Source: a virus
Direction: 5' to 3' (one strand)
Length of the DNA: 64,000 bases
IMG/VR virus record: IMGVR_UViG_3300034375_007061
Location: 1-64,000 of that record
Below are positions 7,642 through 15,354 of this stretch, piece by piece. The notes below the pieces were generated by a model that had not been told where the DNA came from, ran no database searches, and was given only the letters and a program-made list of their open reading frames with translations. Both the position numbers and the translations under genes were made by a program. The stretch's first letter is position 1, and each line of letters begins with the position of its first letter.

Positions 7642-7829
7642 TTGTAATTGGATATAGACCAAACGCTAACTTTGTGGAAGCACAGATTGCCATCAGCAAG
7701 CACACTCATTTCAATCTAAGTGAAAGTAAGGCAATTTGTGATGCCATACAAGAAGGACAAGGTGTAAAGTTACCTGATGATTTTGTGTTGCGTGAAGATT
7801 TAGAAGACCTTAACTTTTTGGTGGATTGA
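7638..7829 (+). CDS. Hypothetical small protein, 63 aa, L7/L12-C-terminal-like pattern
   Basis: The first half (AQIAISKHTHFNLSESKAICDAI) resembles the helix-turn-helix of the ribosomal L7/L12 C-terminal fold (a basic helix, then a LSESKAI-type segment like GLKEAKDLV). The match is visual and weak. It sits two genes before IF-1 and overlaps both neighbours by a few bases. Confidence 0.45.
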   Translation: MIVIGYRPNANFVEAQIAISKHTHFNLSESKAICDAIQEGQGVKLPDDFVLREDLEDLNFLVD

Positions 7830-8017
7830 TGGTAAATAATAATCTAATTGAATACAAAGTAGAAGACATTTTTGAGGACGATCCGGACAATCCTGAAAAT
7901 GTGTTAATGAAAATACCAGACGAAATTGCAGAACGCATGGGCTGGCAACCAGGAGATACGTTGAGTATTAAAGTAGAAGACAAAATGATGTCCATTACGA
8001 AAGTGGATAATGGCTAA
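7829..8017 (+). CDS. AbrB/SpoVT-like DNA-binding protein
   Basis: This 62-residue protein contains [20 protein letters not shown], matching the swapped-hairpin AbrB/MazE pattern (IPxxIxxxLGxxxGDxLxI), followed by a short strand (KMMSITKV). Such proteins are transcription regulators or antitoxins. No toxin gene is next to it; the downstream partner is IF-1, overlapping by 8 bp. The ATG shares its first base with the preceding TGA. Confidence 0.65.
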   Translation: MVNNNLIEYKVEDIFEDDPDNPENVLMKIPDEIAERMGWQPGDTLSIKVEDKMMSITKVDNG

Positions 8018-8225
8018 AGAAGGTATATTAGAATTCGAAGGCAGCATTGTAGAAGTGCTGCCTAATCAAATGTTCAAAGTAAAATTAGACAACGAACATA
8101 TAGTCACATGTTATACAGGCGGAAAGATGCGCCAGTTTAAGATTAGACTAGTAGGCGGTGATAGAGTGCTTATTGAAATGACACCTTATGATTTAGACAA
8201 AGGTCGTATCACTCGCAGATTGTAG
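8010..8225 (+). CDS. infA: Translation initiation factor IF-1
   Basis: This 71-residue protein matches bacterial IF-1 (72 aa in E. coli) over its whole length. It starts [19 protein letters not shown] (compare MAKED-IEFEG-V-E-LPN), continues [12 protein letters not shown], then the [20 protein letters not shown] segment and ends SPYDL-like [13 protein letters not shown]. All are hallmarks of the IF-1 OB fold that occupies the ribosomal A site with IF-2 and IF-3. It overlaps the AbrB-like gene by 8 bp. A phage-encoded IF-1 could bias initiation toward phage mRNAs or replace host IF-1 after takeover. Confidence 0.95.
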   Translation: MAKEGILEFEGSIVEVLPNQMFKVKLDNEHIVTCYTGGKMRQFKIRLVGGDRVLIEMTPYDLDKGRITRRL

Positions 8226-8226
8226 G

Positions 8227-8255
8227 TTGACAACCATTGTTTGCTATGCTATAAA
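8227..8255 (+). promoter_or_regulatory. Sigma70-type promoter (TTGACA-17-TATAAA)
   Basis: TTGACA at 8227-8232 and TATAAA at 8250-8255 with an ideal 17 bp spacer, placed just after the IF-1 stop. The expected start (~8262) leaves a short leader with AAGGAGG (8265-8271) before ATG 8277. Confidence 0.8.
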
Positions 8256-8276
8256 GTATGCAACAAGGAGGGCAAC

Positions 8277-8579
8277 ATGGCTGTATTAGAATTAGCAAGT
8301 TTTGAAATGATTAAAAAAGCTGAAGATTATTTGGGCAATCATCAGTGTGTGTTGAGTTTTGGCGACGAATACGAACTTAGCATTATCACAGGCGAAGGTG
8401 TTTACAGCACAGAATCTGCTCCATATGAGATTGCTGTTATTAAAAACGGTGATTTGATATACATGCCTGGCATCACAGATGAAGATGATACCGTCAAAGG
8501 TTACTTGACAGAAGCAGATGTAAGTGCTATAATAAAGAAAATGTACTTGTTAACTGGCAAAACACCGAGGCAAATATGA
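8277..8579 (+). CDS. Hypothetical protein, 100 aa
   Basis: The start ATG 8277 is fixed by the strong AAGGAGG six bases upstream. It is a mixed alpha/beta protein (MAVLELASFEMIKKAEDYLG, SIITGEGVYSTESAPYEIAV). No family is recognised. Its stop overlaps the start of the metalloprotease-like gene by 4 bp, and it has its own consensus promoter. Confidence 0.55.
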   Translation: MAVLELASFEMIKKAEDYLGNHQCVLSFGDEYELSIITGEGVYSTESAPYEIAVIKNGDLIYMPGITDEDDTVKGYLTEADVSAIIKKMYLLTGKTPRQI

Positions 8580-8974
8580 TATATGTACAAGGCGGCACAA
8601 AAGCACAACGCAAGTATGCTTACAGCATGGCAGACTACGTTTGTAACAAATTTAATATAAATCCTGACATTGAAATCTCATTCCGCAGACTTACAAACGA
8701 TCGCAGTCTAGGTGGTTGTGTGCAAGTTGATAATCACGAATACGAAATTGACATCAAACGTAGTTTGCGACTACGTGACTTACTTACTACTCTTGCACAC
8801 GAGCTTGTGCATGTAAAGCAATATGAGCTCGGTCAACTCAATCATTGTGCAGAAGAAGAATTTGACTATTGGGACAAGCCTAGCGAAATCGAAGCGCATG
8901 GCAGAGAAACAGGTTTGTTTGTTACATGGGCTGAACAAAACAAACTAGCACATAAGAAGTGGACACAAGTATGA
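8576..8974 (+). CDS. SprT-like zinc metalloprotease
   Basis: This 132-residue protein carries a metalloprotease motif HELVHVKQ (His ~79/83 with Glu80) on a helix that follows a strand-rich region. A downstream acidic segment (PSEIEAHGRE) could supply the third zinc ligand. The size and arrangement resemble small SprT/WSS1-like or DUF-type phage metallopeptidases. The substrate is unknown; such enzymes can cut DNA-protein crosslinks or host proteins. It overlaps its neighbours by 4 bp on both sides. Confidence 0.7.
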   Translation: MIYVQGGTKAQRKYAYSMADYVCNKFNINPDIEISFRRLTNDRSLGGCVQVDNHEYEIDIKRSLRLRDLLTTLAHELVHVKQYELGQLNHCAEEEFDYWDKPSEIEAHGRETGLFVTWAEQNKLAHKKWTQV

Positions 8975-9474
8975 GTAAATTCTTTTTTGAACGTTTGCAT
9001 CAAGGATACAAAGGTCAAAAATATTCATCAAATATTAGATGTAATTATCATTTTTGTAATAATAATGCTACATTAAATAAGGGTGTTGGTGAACGTTACT
9101 GCGATCATCATCAAAGTTTACTGAGAGAATATGGCGGACCTGCACGGACAGATCGCCCGTGGACCTTTAATAAAAAATCTTGTTGTGATTTCTGTGGCAA
9201 GGATCCATGGCAGCATCCTAAAGTAAAACAAATCAGTGACGAGCTTATACGTGATCGTGTTGCATGGGGAATGTTGATTGTTGATCATATTATCCCACAA
9301 AAATATGGCGGTAGTGATGCACCTGAAAACTGCCAAACACTTTGTTTAGATTGTAATCAAATTAAAACCACGCTGGCTTGTGATAGTATGCCAAGAGCAT
9401 TATACAATGATAAATCAGAATATGATTCAGTAAAGCAAAGATTAAAGCCTTGGTTAGATAAGTTATTTGGTTGA
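8971..9474 (+). CDS. HNH endonuclease
   Basis: The start ATG 8971 overlaps the previous TGA. The 167-residue product has an N-terminal Cys/His cluster (CNYHFC...CDHH). An HNH fold with a zinc knuckle follows: CDFCGKDP, then VDHIIPQKYGGSDAPENCQTLCLDCN, where the DHI His and the Asn of ENCQ are the active-site HNH residues and the two CxxC bind structural zinc. It may be a free-standing homing endonuclease, or a phage nuclease that attacks host DNA. Confidence 0.85.
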   Translation: MSKFFFERLHQGYKGQKYSSNIRCNYHFCNNNATLNKGVGERYCDHHQSLLREYGGPARTDRPWTFNKKSCCDFCGKDPWQHPKVKQISDELIRDRVAWGMLIVDHIIPQKYGGSDAPENCQTLCLDCNQIKTTLACDSMPRALYNDKSEYDSVKQRLKPWLDKLFG

Positions 9475-9476
9475 CA

Positions 9477-10241
9477 ATGGATGATTATCCTGCTATTATA
9501 AGTTATAAAGAAAACTTAGGCACAATAAAGGCACTGATAAAACAAATGACTACATACAAGACAGAATATCTAATTGCGTTGGCATATGCTGCATATCGTG
9601 TAAACAACGGCTACGAGAAACAAACTCGTAGACACAGCGAAAACCCTCCTACTTACAGCAACAAAGAATTGATTGCTTATACTGCAAGTGCAAACAACGA
9701 GCAAAGTCCTTTTATTCCAGAAGACTTTACTCCACTGCAAGTAACAGACGCAGACCATGCGTCTGTTGCTGAAGGCAAAAAACATATGCGCCGTTACACA
9801 ATGCTTGCAATGGGTGACTTGCCTCAATTTGAAGCAGACTTGTTTGCAGCATATAGCAGTGACGAAATGCCAATTGGTCGGATAGGTTTGATTGCTTATT
9901 TGCCAGCGTTTATTGATCGTCAAGTTAAAGACAAGGTTTATAAACAACGTATCAAAACAGAGTTTGCAGATAGTAAACATCTTGTTGGAGATCGTATTGA
10001 ACCTAGTGAGGTAGAAATCCTTAAAGTCATTCCTCTAAACAATGACTTTTATGGTGAGCCAGCATACTTGCACTTTGGTGCTATTGGAAAAGATTTGGTG
10101 TGCTTTTCAGTAAAACAAATGTATGCTGTTGGAGATACGTATGACATTGTCGCACGTATAAAAGGGGAGGATCTCGAGCGTGATTCAAAAACACCAATGA
10201 CACGCTTAAACTACGTTAAACTCAGAAAACAGGAGATCTAA
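9477..10241 (+). CDS. Hypothetical protein, 254 aa
   Basis: Starts at ATG 9477, just after the HNH stop; a TTG at 9471 in the same frame is less likely. The N-terminal part is helical (IKALIKQMTTYKTEYLIALAYAAYRV). The C-terminal part is beta-rich (EPSEVEILKVIPLNNDFYGEPAYLHFGAIG shows an OB-like strand pattern, then YDIVARIKGE). No family is recognised; single-strand nucleic-acid binding is only a guess from the beta pattern. Confidence 0.6.
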   Translation: MDDYPAIISYKENLGTIKALIKQMTTYKTEYLIALAYAAYRVNNGYEKQTRRHSENPPTYSNKELIAYTASANNEQSPFIPEDFTPLQVTDADHASVAEGKKHMRRYTMLAMGDLPQFEADLFAAYSSDEMPIGRIGLIAYLPAFIDRQVKDKVYKQRIKTEFADSKHLVGDRIEPSEVEILKVIPLNNDFYGEPAYLHFGAIGKDLVCFSVKQMYAVGDTYDIVARIKGEDLERDSKTPMTRLNYVKLRKQEI

Positions 10242-10242
10242 T

Positions 10243-10485
10243 ATGAATCGAGTTACAAAAAAATTCTTACTAAAACTATCACCATTTGCTATCGGAGTTG
10301 TCTATACTTGGATTGCTCTAGAAGTTGCAGGTTTATTTGAAGATCCATTACACGGAATCTTTGCTGCAGGTGTTATGGTAATTGGACCAATGATAATTTA
10401 TATGCTTCGCGAAACATGGCTACAAGCCAAGCGTGAAGTAGATTGGGAAAACGAAACAATGATGAAAACATTGAAGGATTCATAA
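10243..10485 (+). CDS. Two-TM membrane protein, 80 aa
   Basis: Two hydrophobic segments (~13-32 FAIGVVYTWIALEVAGLF; ~37-56 GIFAAGVMVIGPMIIYML) separated by a short acidic loop, with a charged C-terminal tail. Spacing from the previous gene is one base (CAGGAGATCTAATATG gives an AGGAG Shine-Dalgarno). Function unknown. Confidence 0.55.
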   Translation: MNRVTKKFLLKLSPFAIGVVYTWIALEVAGLFEDPLHGIFAAGVMVIGPMIIYMLRETWLQAKREVDWENETMMKTLKDS

Positions 10486-10661
10486 TGTTTAATTATTATA
10501 ATGTTTGGCTAGTAGATAGTGAAGGTCGTAAGATTAAACATATTGATACGGTTAAATGTCTAAGCGAAAGCACTGCGGAACAGCAGTGCTTTATGCACTA
10601 TGGTTCAGCGAGTAAATATAGTGGATGGGGCAGAGACAATTTTAAGGCGGAAAAATGTTAG
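10485..10661 (+). CDS. Hypothetical small protein, 58 aa
   Basis: ATG 10485 shares its A with the preceding TAA stop (TAATG), a coupled start. The product (MFNYYNVWLVDSEGRKIK) looks like a compact beta-hairpin protein with Cys near the end. No family is recognised. Confidence 0.5.
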   Translation: MFNYYNVWLVDSEGRKIKHIDTVKCLSESTAEQQCFMHYGSASKYSGWGRDNFKAEKC

Positions 10662-10882
10662 AACAAATTTTGTATAATGAAACGACATACTGGTTGTTGG
10701 GCACAGCAATACTTTTTACTTTTGTAGGACGTTGGATGAGTTTTCGTGACATTGTAGGTCAGGTAACTGAAGCAACTATTGATAGTTTGATTCGAGATGG
10801 TTATCTTAAGACTCGTGGCGTAGGACGTGACATGGAAATCTTAAAACACGGGGAAAATGATGACAAAACTCTACGTGATTGA
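10655..10882 (+). CDS. Single-TM hypothetical protein, 75 aa
   Basis: An N-terminal hydrophobic segment (~11-27 TYWLLGTAILFTFVG) is followed by a soluble helix ending in the motif TIDSLIRDGYLKTRGVGRDMEILK, which resembles a short winged or ribbon segment. An AAGGCGG Shine-Dalgarno lies just upstream. Function unknown. Confidence 0.5.
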   Translation: MLEQILYNETTYWLLGTAILFTFVGRWMSFRDIVGQVTEATIDSLIRDGYLKTRGVGRDMEILKHGENDDKTLRD

Positions 10883-11015
10883 TACAGCAGAAACAGAATA
10901 TCACATTTATGCATTAGATATAGACGATGCTTTAAATACATTTGATGGACGTTCAGACGACATTATTTGTATTAAAGAATACGAAAATTATTCACAAAAT
11001 GACACGTTACACTAA
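10860..11015 (+). CDS. Hypothetical small protein, 51 aa
   Basis: ATG 10860 lies within the end of the previous gene, with GGGGAAA as possible Shine-Dalgarno. The product starts MTKLYVIDTAETEYHIYALD and is a short alpha/beta protein (AETEYHIYALDIDDALNTF). Overlap on both sides fits the packing of this region. No family is recognised. Confidence 0.45.
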   Translation: MTKLYVIDTAETEYHIYALDIDDALNTFDGRSDDIICIKEYENYSQNDTLH

Positions 11016-11142
11016 AGAAAGTAGTAAAAAACTATATAAGAAATGGAAACAACATTTAAGCAATAGTAGGCTTACTGAAGAAGAAATTGTGCGTAGAGCA
11101 AAAACTTTTACAAGGAAAGGAATGAAGCCAAATGAGTCATGA
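10999..11142 (+). CDS. Basic small protein, 47 aa
   Basis: I use ATG 10999, which overlaps the previous gene by 17 bp; an upstream in-frame ATG at 10942 would overlap by 74 bp. The product is Lys/Arg-rich (TKESSKKLYKKWKQHL) and helical, so nucleic-acid binding is possible. Function unknown. Confidence 0.4.
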   Translation: MTRYTKESSKKLYKKWKQHLSNSRLTEEEIVRRAKTFTRKGMKPNES

Positions 11143-11335
11143 TTACTTGGGTTTTGAGAACACCTTGGATGAAGATGATTACGGATTCATTTTGGATCAA
11201 GAAGGTAACCTAAAAGGTATTTGGATACCAAAAGGTCATGAAGATGAAGACGTGCCAGAAGCTATTGTGCAGTTGCTCAAAGAAAAATGGGGCATTGATC
11301 CTAATGATGATTCAAATTACGGATATTTACATTGA
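11132..11335 (+). CDS. Hypothetical small acidic protein, 67 aa
   Basis: The sequence (MSHDYLGFENTLDEDDYGFILDQEGNLKGIWIP) has an acidic start followed by a beta-turn segment and a helix (PEAIVQLLKEKWG). AGGAAAGGA precedes the ATG. No family is recognised. Confidence 0.5.
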   Translation: MSHDYLGFENTLDEDDYGFILDQEGNLKGIWIPKGHEDEDVPEAIVQLLKEKWGIDPNDDSNYGYLH

Positions 11336-11562
11336 CACCTGTAGAAATTTTTGAGTACAAACAACGATGGAAACCTGGTTATTCAGTAAGATTACATAGT
11401 GATGTAGTTGACAGAGGTAAAGCATTTGCTAAACGTAACTGCCAAAAACATCAATGGAGTGTTACAACTTGGACTAATGTATATGAGCATACCTTTCATT
11501 TTGAGTATGAAGAAAGTGCTAGAAAATTTAAAATTGCAATGGGAGAATTCGCAGATCAATGA
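11332..11562 (+). CDS. Hypothetical protein, 76 aa, probable TTG start
   Basis: The only start consistent with full coverage is TTG 11332, which overlaps the preceding TGA (TTGA), the same coupling geometry as the ATGA junctions around it. No clear Shine-Dalgarno is seen, so re-initiation after the upstream gene is likely. The product has aromatic strand-like segments (HQWSVTTWTNVYEHTFHFEYEE). No family is recognised. Confidence 0.45.
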   Translation: MTPVEIFEYKQRWKPGYSVRLHSDVVDRGKAFAKRNCQKHQWSVTTWTNVYEHTFHFEYEESARKFKIAMGEFADQ

Positions 11563-11846
11563 CAGAAACTTTGACAAAAACAGAAGCAGTAGGTAGGCTT
11601 ATTGAACTAGCTAAAGAAATGGAAGTTACAGATCCAATTGATTGGTCTAAGGTTAATGTTACTGAAGATCAAATTTATGAAATGATGGCCGGAAGTGTTT
11701 TAGACCAGATGTATAGTGTGCCATTAGAACATAGAGAAACGGTTAGCATGGCAACGCTTACTAAATTACTGGTAGAAAATTTCACACTTAAATTTAACTT
11801 AGAAGAGGAAAAGAAAAAACATGCCCTTAGTGCCAATAGTCGTTGA
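11559..11846 (+). CDS. Hypothetical helical protein, 95 aa
   Basis: Almost entirely helical by pattern ([51 protein letters not shown]). It overlaps the gene before by 4 bp and ClpP after by 26 bp. The direct linkage suggests co-expression with ClpP, but no known ClpP adaptor is recognised. Confidence 0.5.
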   Translation: MTETLTKTEAVGRLIELAKEMEVTDPIDWSKVNVTEDQIYEMMAGSVLDQMYSVPLEHRETVSMATLTKLLVENFTLKFNLEEEKKKHALSANSR

Positions 11847-12438
11847 ATCAGAAGCAAGAGGCGAACGTAGTTACGATATCTATAGCAGACTACTAAAAGA
11901 CCGTATTATTATGCTTAACAGCGTAGTAGAAGATAATATGGCTAATTTAATTGTAGCACAGATGTTGTTCTTAGAAGCAGAAAATCCTGACAAAGATATT
12001 AACTTGTATATTAACTCGCCAGGTGGTTCAGTTACAGCAGGTCTTGCTATCTATGATACAATGCAGTTTATCAAACCGGATATTAAAACTATTGTAATGG
12101 GTCAAGCTGCAAGTATGGGTAGTTTTCTAGCACAAGCTGGTGCAAAAGGCAAACGTTGTGTGTTGCCAGAATCACGCACTATGATCCATAGAGTGTCAAG
12201 TGGTACTAGAGGTACAAGCGGTAGTGTGCATGTACAAGAACTAGAGTTTGAAGATGCACGTAGACATTTTGAAGAAAGTAAACGGTTAAATGAACGTCTA
12301 ACAGAACTTTATGTAAAACACAATACTGCTGGCAAAACTTATGAAGAACTATTTGAAACTATGAAGTTTGATACCTTCTTAAGTGCAGAACAAGCAGTAG
12401 AAAACGGTTTTGCAGATAAAGTTATCGAACAACGATGA
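11821..12438 (+). CDS. clpP: ATP-dependent Clp protease proteolytic subunit
   Basis: This 205-residue protein aligns with ClpP from the mature N terminus ([10 protein letters not shown] matches the processed E. coli end), so it seems to be made without a propeptide. The triad is visible: Ser98 (GQAASMG), His123 (MIHR) and Asp184 (FDTFLSA). The [11 protein letters not shown] and [10 protein letters not shown] motifs are present. Between His and Asp it has about 12 extra residues compared with E. coli ClpP, in the handle region ([19 protein letters not shown]). No ClpX/ClpA gene is in the window, so it must use host unfoldases or form mixed rings. It overlaps the genes on both sides. Confidence 0.95.
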   Translation: MPLVPIVVESEARGERSYDIYSRLLKDRIIMLNSVVEDNMANLIVAQMLFLEAENPDKDINLYINSPGGSVTAGLAIYDTMQFIKPDIKTIVMGQAASMGSFLAQAGAKGKRCVLPESRTMIHRVSSGTRGTSGSVHVQELEFEDARRHFEESKRLNERLTELYVKHNTAGKTYEELFETMKFDTFLSAEQAVENGFADKVIEQR

Positions 12439-13058
12439 AATACAGCACAAATATAGACTTTAAGACATGCGACATGCATGACTTATATTGGAGTGAGTTT
12501 GGACACAAACTTGATGATCCAAAACTATATTTTGCTGATAAAAGAATATTACCAGTGGTTACAGGATTTTTAATCACTGGTAAAGACATACAATGGCCAG
12601 TTGATAGTTTAATGAACACACTTGGTCTTACATTAGTAACAGCAAGATTGTTTGTTACTAATCCAAATAGGAAATTGCAAATACATAGAGATTGTGTAGC
12701 ACAAAGTAAAGAACTTAGATCTTGGGCTATCAATATACCAATTTCTCATTGTGATTTGGGTACTAATGAATGGTTTGCAGATGACGAAAATGATTTTGGT
12801 AAAGAAACTTATGCACCCGGCGGCAGTGCTATTATGCCAGAAAAATACGACAACGATTATGTTGTAAGTGAATCTTGTGTGTTAAATAGTATTAAGTTGA
12901 TTAGAACAGATGTTATGCATCGTAGTAATAATTTAGGCAATGATAATCGTAGAGTTGTTTTAAGTTTACGTGGTGATAATAATTTATCTTATGATCAAGT
13001 AAAGGAGAGAGTAGATGGCTTCAACCGAAGAGTTGCAGAAGACTTTAGCAGATCTTAA
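12435..13058 (+). CDS. 2-oxoglutarate/Fe(II)-dependent oxygenase-like protein
   Basis: This 207-residue double-stranded beta-helix protein has the iron facial triad His84-x-Asp86 (QIHRD) and a distal His162 (MHRS), followed by Arg172/173 for 2-oxoglutarate. The spacing fits small phage hydroxylases of the aspartyl/prolyl type. It overlaps ClpP by 4 bp. It is one of four such proteins in the window (with 13359, 14635 and 17818). The substrate is unknown. Confidence 0.75.
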   Translation: MKYSTNIDFKTCDMHDLYWSEFGHKLDDPKLYFADKRILPVVTGFLITGKDIQWPVDSLMNTLGLTLVTARLFVTNPNRKLQIHRDCVAQSKELRSWAINIPISHCDLGTNEWFADDENDFGKETYAPGGSAIMPEKYDNDYVVSESCVLNSIKLIRTDVMHRSNNLGNDNRRVVLSLRGDNNLSYDQVKERVDGFNRRVAEDFSRS

Positions 13059-13362
13059 AGGCATTCCTACAAGACAGGAACTTCTTGATTTATTAGCAAA
13101 AGAAATTGTTGATGTTACGTTTGATAAATTGAGTGGCGACGAACGCACTATGAAATGTACTTTAGTTCCTAGTATGTTACCACAAGCAGAACGTGATGAT
13201 AAATTAAGCCAAACTAAAATTAGAAACTTAGAAGACAAAGTATTTGTTGTATGGGCGATTGACATTGAACCAAGTGCATGGCGTAGTTTCCGCTATGACC
13301 GTGTTAAAAAGGTTGAAGTTGATTATATGTGGGGTAACGGCGGAGGTTACAACGACGGATGA
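13015..13362 (+). CDS. DUF2693-like small SH3-fold protein
   Basis: This 115-residue protein has an N-terminal helix ([26 protein letters not shown]). The beta segment GDERTMKCTLVPSMLP...VFVVWAID.....WRSFRYDRVKKVEV matches the DUF2693 pattern common in phages (a strand, then xWD.x..WRSFR..x). Function unknown. AAGGAGAG precedes ATG 13015. It overlaps both flanking oxygenase genes. Confidence 0.6.
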   Translation: MASTEELQKTLADLKGIPTRQELLDLLAKEIVDVTFDKLSGDERTMKCTLVPSMLPQAERDDKLSQTKIRNLEDKVFVVWAIDIEPSAWRSFRYDRVKKVEVDYMWGNGGGYNDG

Positions 13363-13922
13363 TATACAATATTAAAACAGGATACGATTTAACACCTTTT
13401 TTGACTGCGGATTACGAACAGCATAAAGGCAGTTGTATAAGTTATCAAGTACGTGAACAAGAAGATATACACAAAACATTTGGTGGCTTTCCTGATAGCT
13501 ATCACGAAGATAATACACGTATACAACAGCTATGGTTTGATGATGGCGATCCGGGTGTAGATTACTTTACACTAGGTGCATTGCTTGGTATTGACATTGT
13601 AACTATTAGCAGCATACTTCAGCCACCAGGCAACACCATTACAATGCATAGAGATACATTTTTTAAAATAAACAATATGTATCCTGCTGATACTCGTAAA
13701 AAAGTTCGTGCTAACATTTATTTAGAAGACTGGGCACCTGGACACTTTATCAATTATCAAGATGAAAACAAAGAATGGCAAACCAGCACACATTGGAAAG
13801 CTGGCGAAGGATTTATTTGGGATAGCGAACATTTGCATTTAAGTTCAAATGCAGGACTTACACCAAAATATACTCTACAAGTATCAGGATTTTGGAATAA
13901 AAAGGTTGACATGTTTGTATAA
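13359..13922 (+). CDS. 2-oxoglutarate/Fe(II)-dependent oxygenase-like protein
   Basis: This 187-residue protein carries His97-x-Asp99 (TMHRD) in a strand, an Arg/Asn-rich strand (VRANIYLEDW) and a distal His near 158-160 (SEHLHLSSNAG), with Lys170 or a nearby basic residue as a possible cosubstrate anchor. The GHFINY...W.xGEGFIWD segment is typical of cupin-like hydroxylases in marine phages. The start overlaps the previous stop by 4 bp. The -35 of the following promoter overlaps its last codons. Confidence 0.75.
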   Translation: MIYNIKTGYDLTPFLTADYEQHKGSCISYQVREQEDIHKTFGGFPDSYHEDNTRIQQLWFDDGDPGVDYFTLGALLGIDIVTISSILQPPGNTITMHRDTFFKINNMYPADTRKKVRANIYLEDWAPGHFINYQDENKEWQTSTHWKAGEGFIWDSEHLHLSSNAGLTPKYTLQVSGFWNKKVDMFV

Positions 13923-13941
13923 GTGTTTATAATATAAATAT
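13906..13941 (+). promoter_or_regulatory. Combined host-type and late promoter
   Basis: TTGACA (13906-13911), a 16 bp spacer and TATAAT (13928-13933) form a near-consensus host promoter. The next bases give TATAAATAT (13933-13941), the phage late motif, sharing one T. The downstream gene (ATG 13962) can thus be read early and late. Confidence 0.75.
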
Positions 13942-13961
13942 AGGCACACGGAGAGGCTAAC

Positions 13962-14468
13962 ATGAAAAAATTATTGATTACAACTGCTGTTCTTTTTGCA
14001 ACTGCAACTAGTGCATTTGCAGCAGAATATGCAAGAATTACTAAAGTTGAACCACGTTACACAACAGGTTATAACAACGTTCCTAGTACACAATGTAGAG
14101 ATGTTGAAGTTCCTATTTACAGAAATGTGCAAGGCGGTGGCAATGCCGTAGAAGGTGCTGTCGGAGGTGCAATCATTGGTGGCATTTTAGGGCAAGCACT
14201 AGGCGGTGATAAACAATCACGCAATGCTGGTGCTATTTTTGGTGCTATTGTAGGCGGCGATAAAGCAGCGAACGGAACACGACAAGAAATTATTGGATAT
14301 GAAGTTCATAGAGAATGTTCAGAAGTAATTGTACGCCAACAAGTGAATCAAATTAGAGATTATCTTATTACATTTGAATGGAATGGTGTATATGGTAGCC
14401 AGTACACTTATAATAACTATAGCGTAGGGCAACGTATTCCTATTACCGTAAGTATAAGAGCCAAATAA
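13962..14468 (+). CDS. Glycine-zipper outer-membrane-type protein (17 kDa antigen/SlyB-like)
   Basis: This 168-residue protein has a clear signal peptide ending in SAFA-AEYA. A glycine-zipper segment at ~62-92 (GAVGGAIIGGILGQALGG, then AGAIFGAIVGG) is typical of the Rickettsia 17 kDa surface antigen/YmgG/SlyB families. The flanking parts are beta-like (RDVEVPIYRNV; EIIGYEVHRECSEVIVR). There is no lipobox Cys at the cleavage site, so it is periplasmic or membrane-inserted by the zipper. A dual early/late promoter lies upstream, with CGGAGAGG as Shine-Dalgarno. It could stabilise or alter the host envelope during infection. Confidence 0.8.
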   Translation: MKKLLITTAVLFATATSAFAAEYARITKVEPRYTTGYNNVPSTQCRDVEVPIYRNVQGGGNAVEGAVGGAIIGGILGQALGGDKQSRNAGAIFGAIVGGDKAANGTRQEIIGYEVHRECSEVIVRQQVNQIRDYLITFEWNGVYGSQYTYNNYSVGQRIPITVSIRAK

Positions 14469-14638
14469 TGACGCCAACATATGAAATACAACAACTTCTA
14501 TACGAAGTTTTAGATAGACTATCTCGTATTGAAAAAAAATTACAAATAGAAGATACATCTTCGTCAGAATCTGACGGAGGTGTAAAGTTCTCTGTAGTAT
14601 CAAACGAAAAAATTATAGAGTTTCCAAAATTAGACTAG
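14468..14638 (+). CDS. Small coiled-coil protein, 56 aa
   Basis: ATG 14468 overlaps the TAA of the previous gene (TAATG). The product has a leucine heptad helix (IQQLLYEVLDRLSRIEKKLQ), then a Ser-rich linker and a short strand (KIIEFPKL). It ends at 14638, overlapping the convergent oxygenase gene by 4 bp. Function unknown. Confidence 0.5.
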   Translation: MTPTYEIQQLLYEVLDRLSRIEKKLQIEDTSSSESDGGVKFSVVSNEKIIEFPKLD

Positions 14639-15354
14639 GTTTTTACAACTTGTTTTTGGAAAAAATTAAAAAATCCTGTTAGAGTTAATCTAACATTTTC
14701 ACCTGCATCTTTATCTACACGAGTAATACCGTGTACTACATTTTTACCAATTAAAACAAGTCTATTTGGTTTAGGAGACACAAAGGTGCCTAATCCATAA
14801 TCTATTAAGTTTTTTTGTTTTTCTGATTGCTCAAACATTTCTAACGTGCCGACACCTGCGTAAGTATCTATTTGCTTTGTACCAGGCAACTTAGGCATTA
14901 TTTGTTTGTAATGTACGCTACCTTTTGGCAAAACTAATAGTGTGCTATCCCAATTGATTTGCCAGTGCTTGTGCAAGTAATAGGAATATGTTACACCTCC
15001 CATGTCGCTATGCCAAGGATTTTTTGATCCTACAGGATAACCGTGGCAACGCATTGCAATATCTGTATAACCTTTTACAAAGTCTTGAGCTTCTACGCAA
15101 TTGTCGGCAAAGTCACGTATTGCTTCTGCCCATATATCATAGTTATTGTCAAACGGTGCATCTCTTAAAAAACGTTTGCTGGCTTTATAGTTTGGTCCAT
15201 CGGTTATGTGCCAATACTTGTCATCAGTTTGACTTTGTGTCCATTCATCACACTGCACTTGATTGTGCAATCTATCCCAACTATCTTGATCTAAGAAATC
15301 ATCAACTACTAATATTTCGGGTGTTTTCATTACAACATTATACATAACTTTCAC
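14635..15354 (-). CDS. 2-oxoglutarate/Fe(II)-dependent hydroxylase, prolyl-4-hydroxylase-like
   Basis: This 239-residue protein starts at GTG 15354, supported by GAAGGA just upstream; ATGs 3 and 8 codons later are alternatives. The iron triad is His115-x-Asp117 (PWHSDMGG) and His208 (NVVHGITRV), with Arg222 (VRLTLTGF) for 2-oxoglutarate. This is the P4H/PKHD-type layout. It is co-transcribed with the amidinotransferase gene, which it overlaps by 17 bp, and the pair is divergent from the tRNA promoter. The two enzymes may act on one small guanidino compound or on a protein; that is inference. Confidence 0.75.
   Translation of the reverse strand: MKVMYNVVMKTPEILVVDDFLDQDSWDRLHNQVQCDEWTQSQTDDKYWHITDGPNYKASKRFLRDAPFDNNYDIWAEAIRDFADNCVEAQDFVKGYTDIAMRCHGYPVGSKNPWHSDMGGVTYSYYLHKHWQINWDSTLLVLPKGSVHYKQIMPKLPGTKQIDTYAGVGTLEMFEQSEKQKNLIDYGLGTFVSPKPNRLVLIGKNVVHGITRVDKDAGENVRLTLTGFFNFFQKQVVKT

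Noticed and set aside
7829-8225. AbrB-like protein plus IF-1 as a toxin-antitoxin pair
   Set aside because: IF-1 is conserved over its whole length and is not a toxin family; no toxin-like gene adjoins.
9471-9499. TTGACA-17-TATTAT as a promoter for the 9477 gene
   Set aside because: The predicted start (~9506) lies inside the gene, downstream of its ATG, so it would not produce the full protein.
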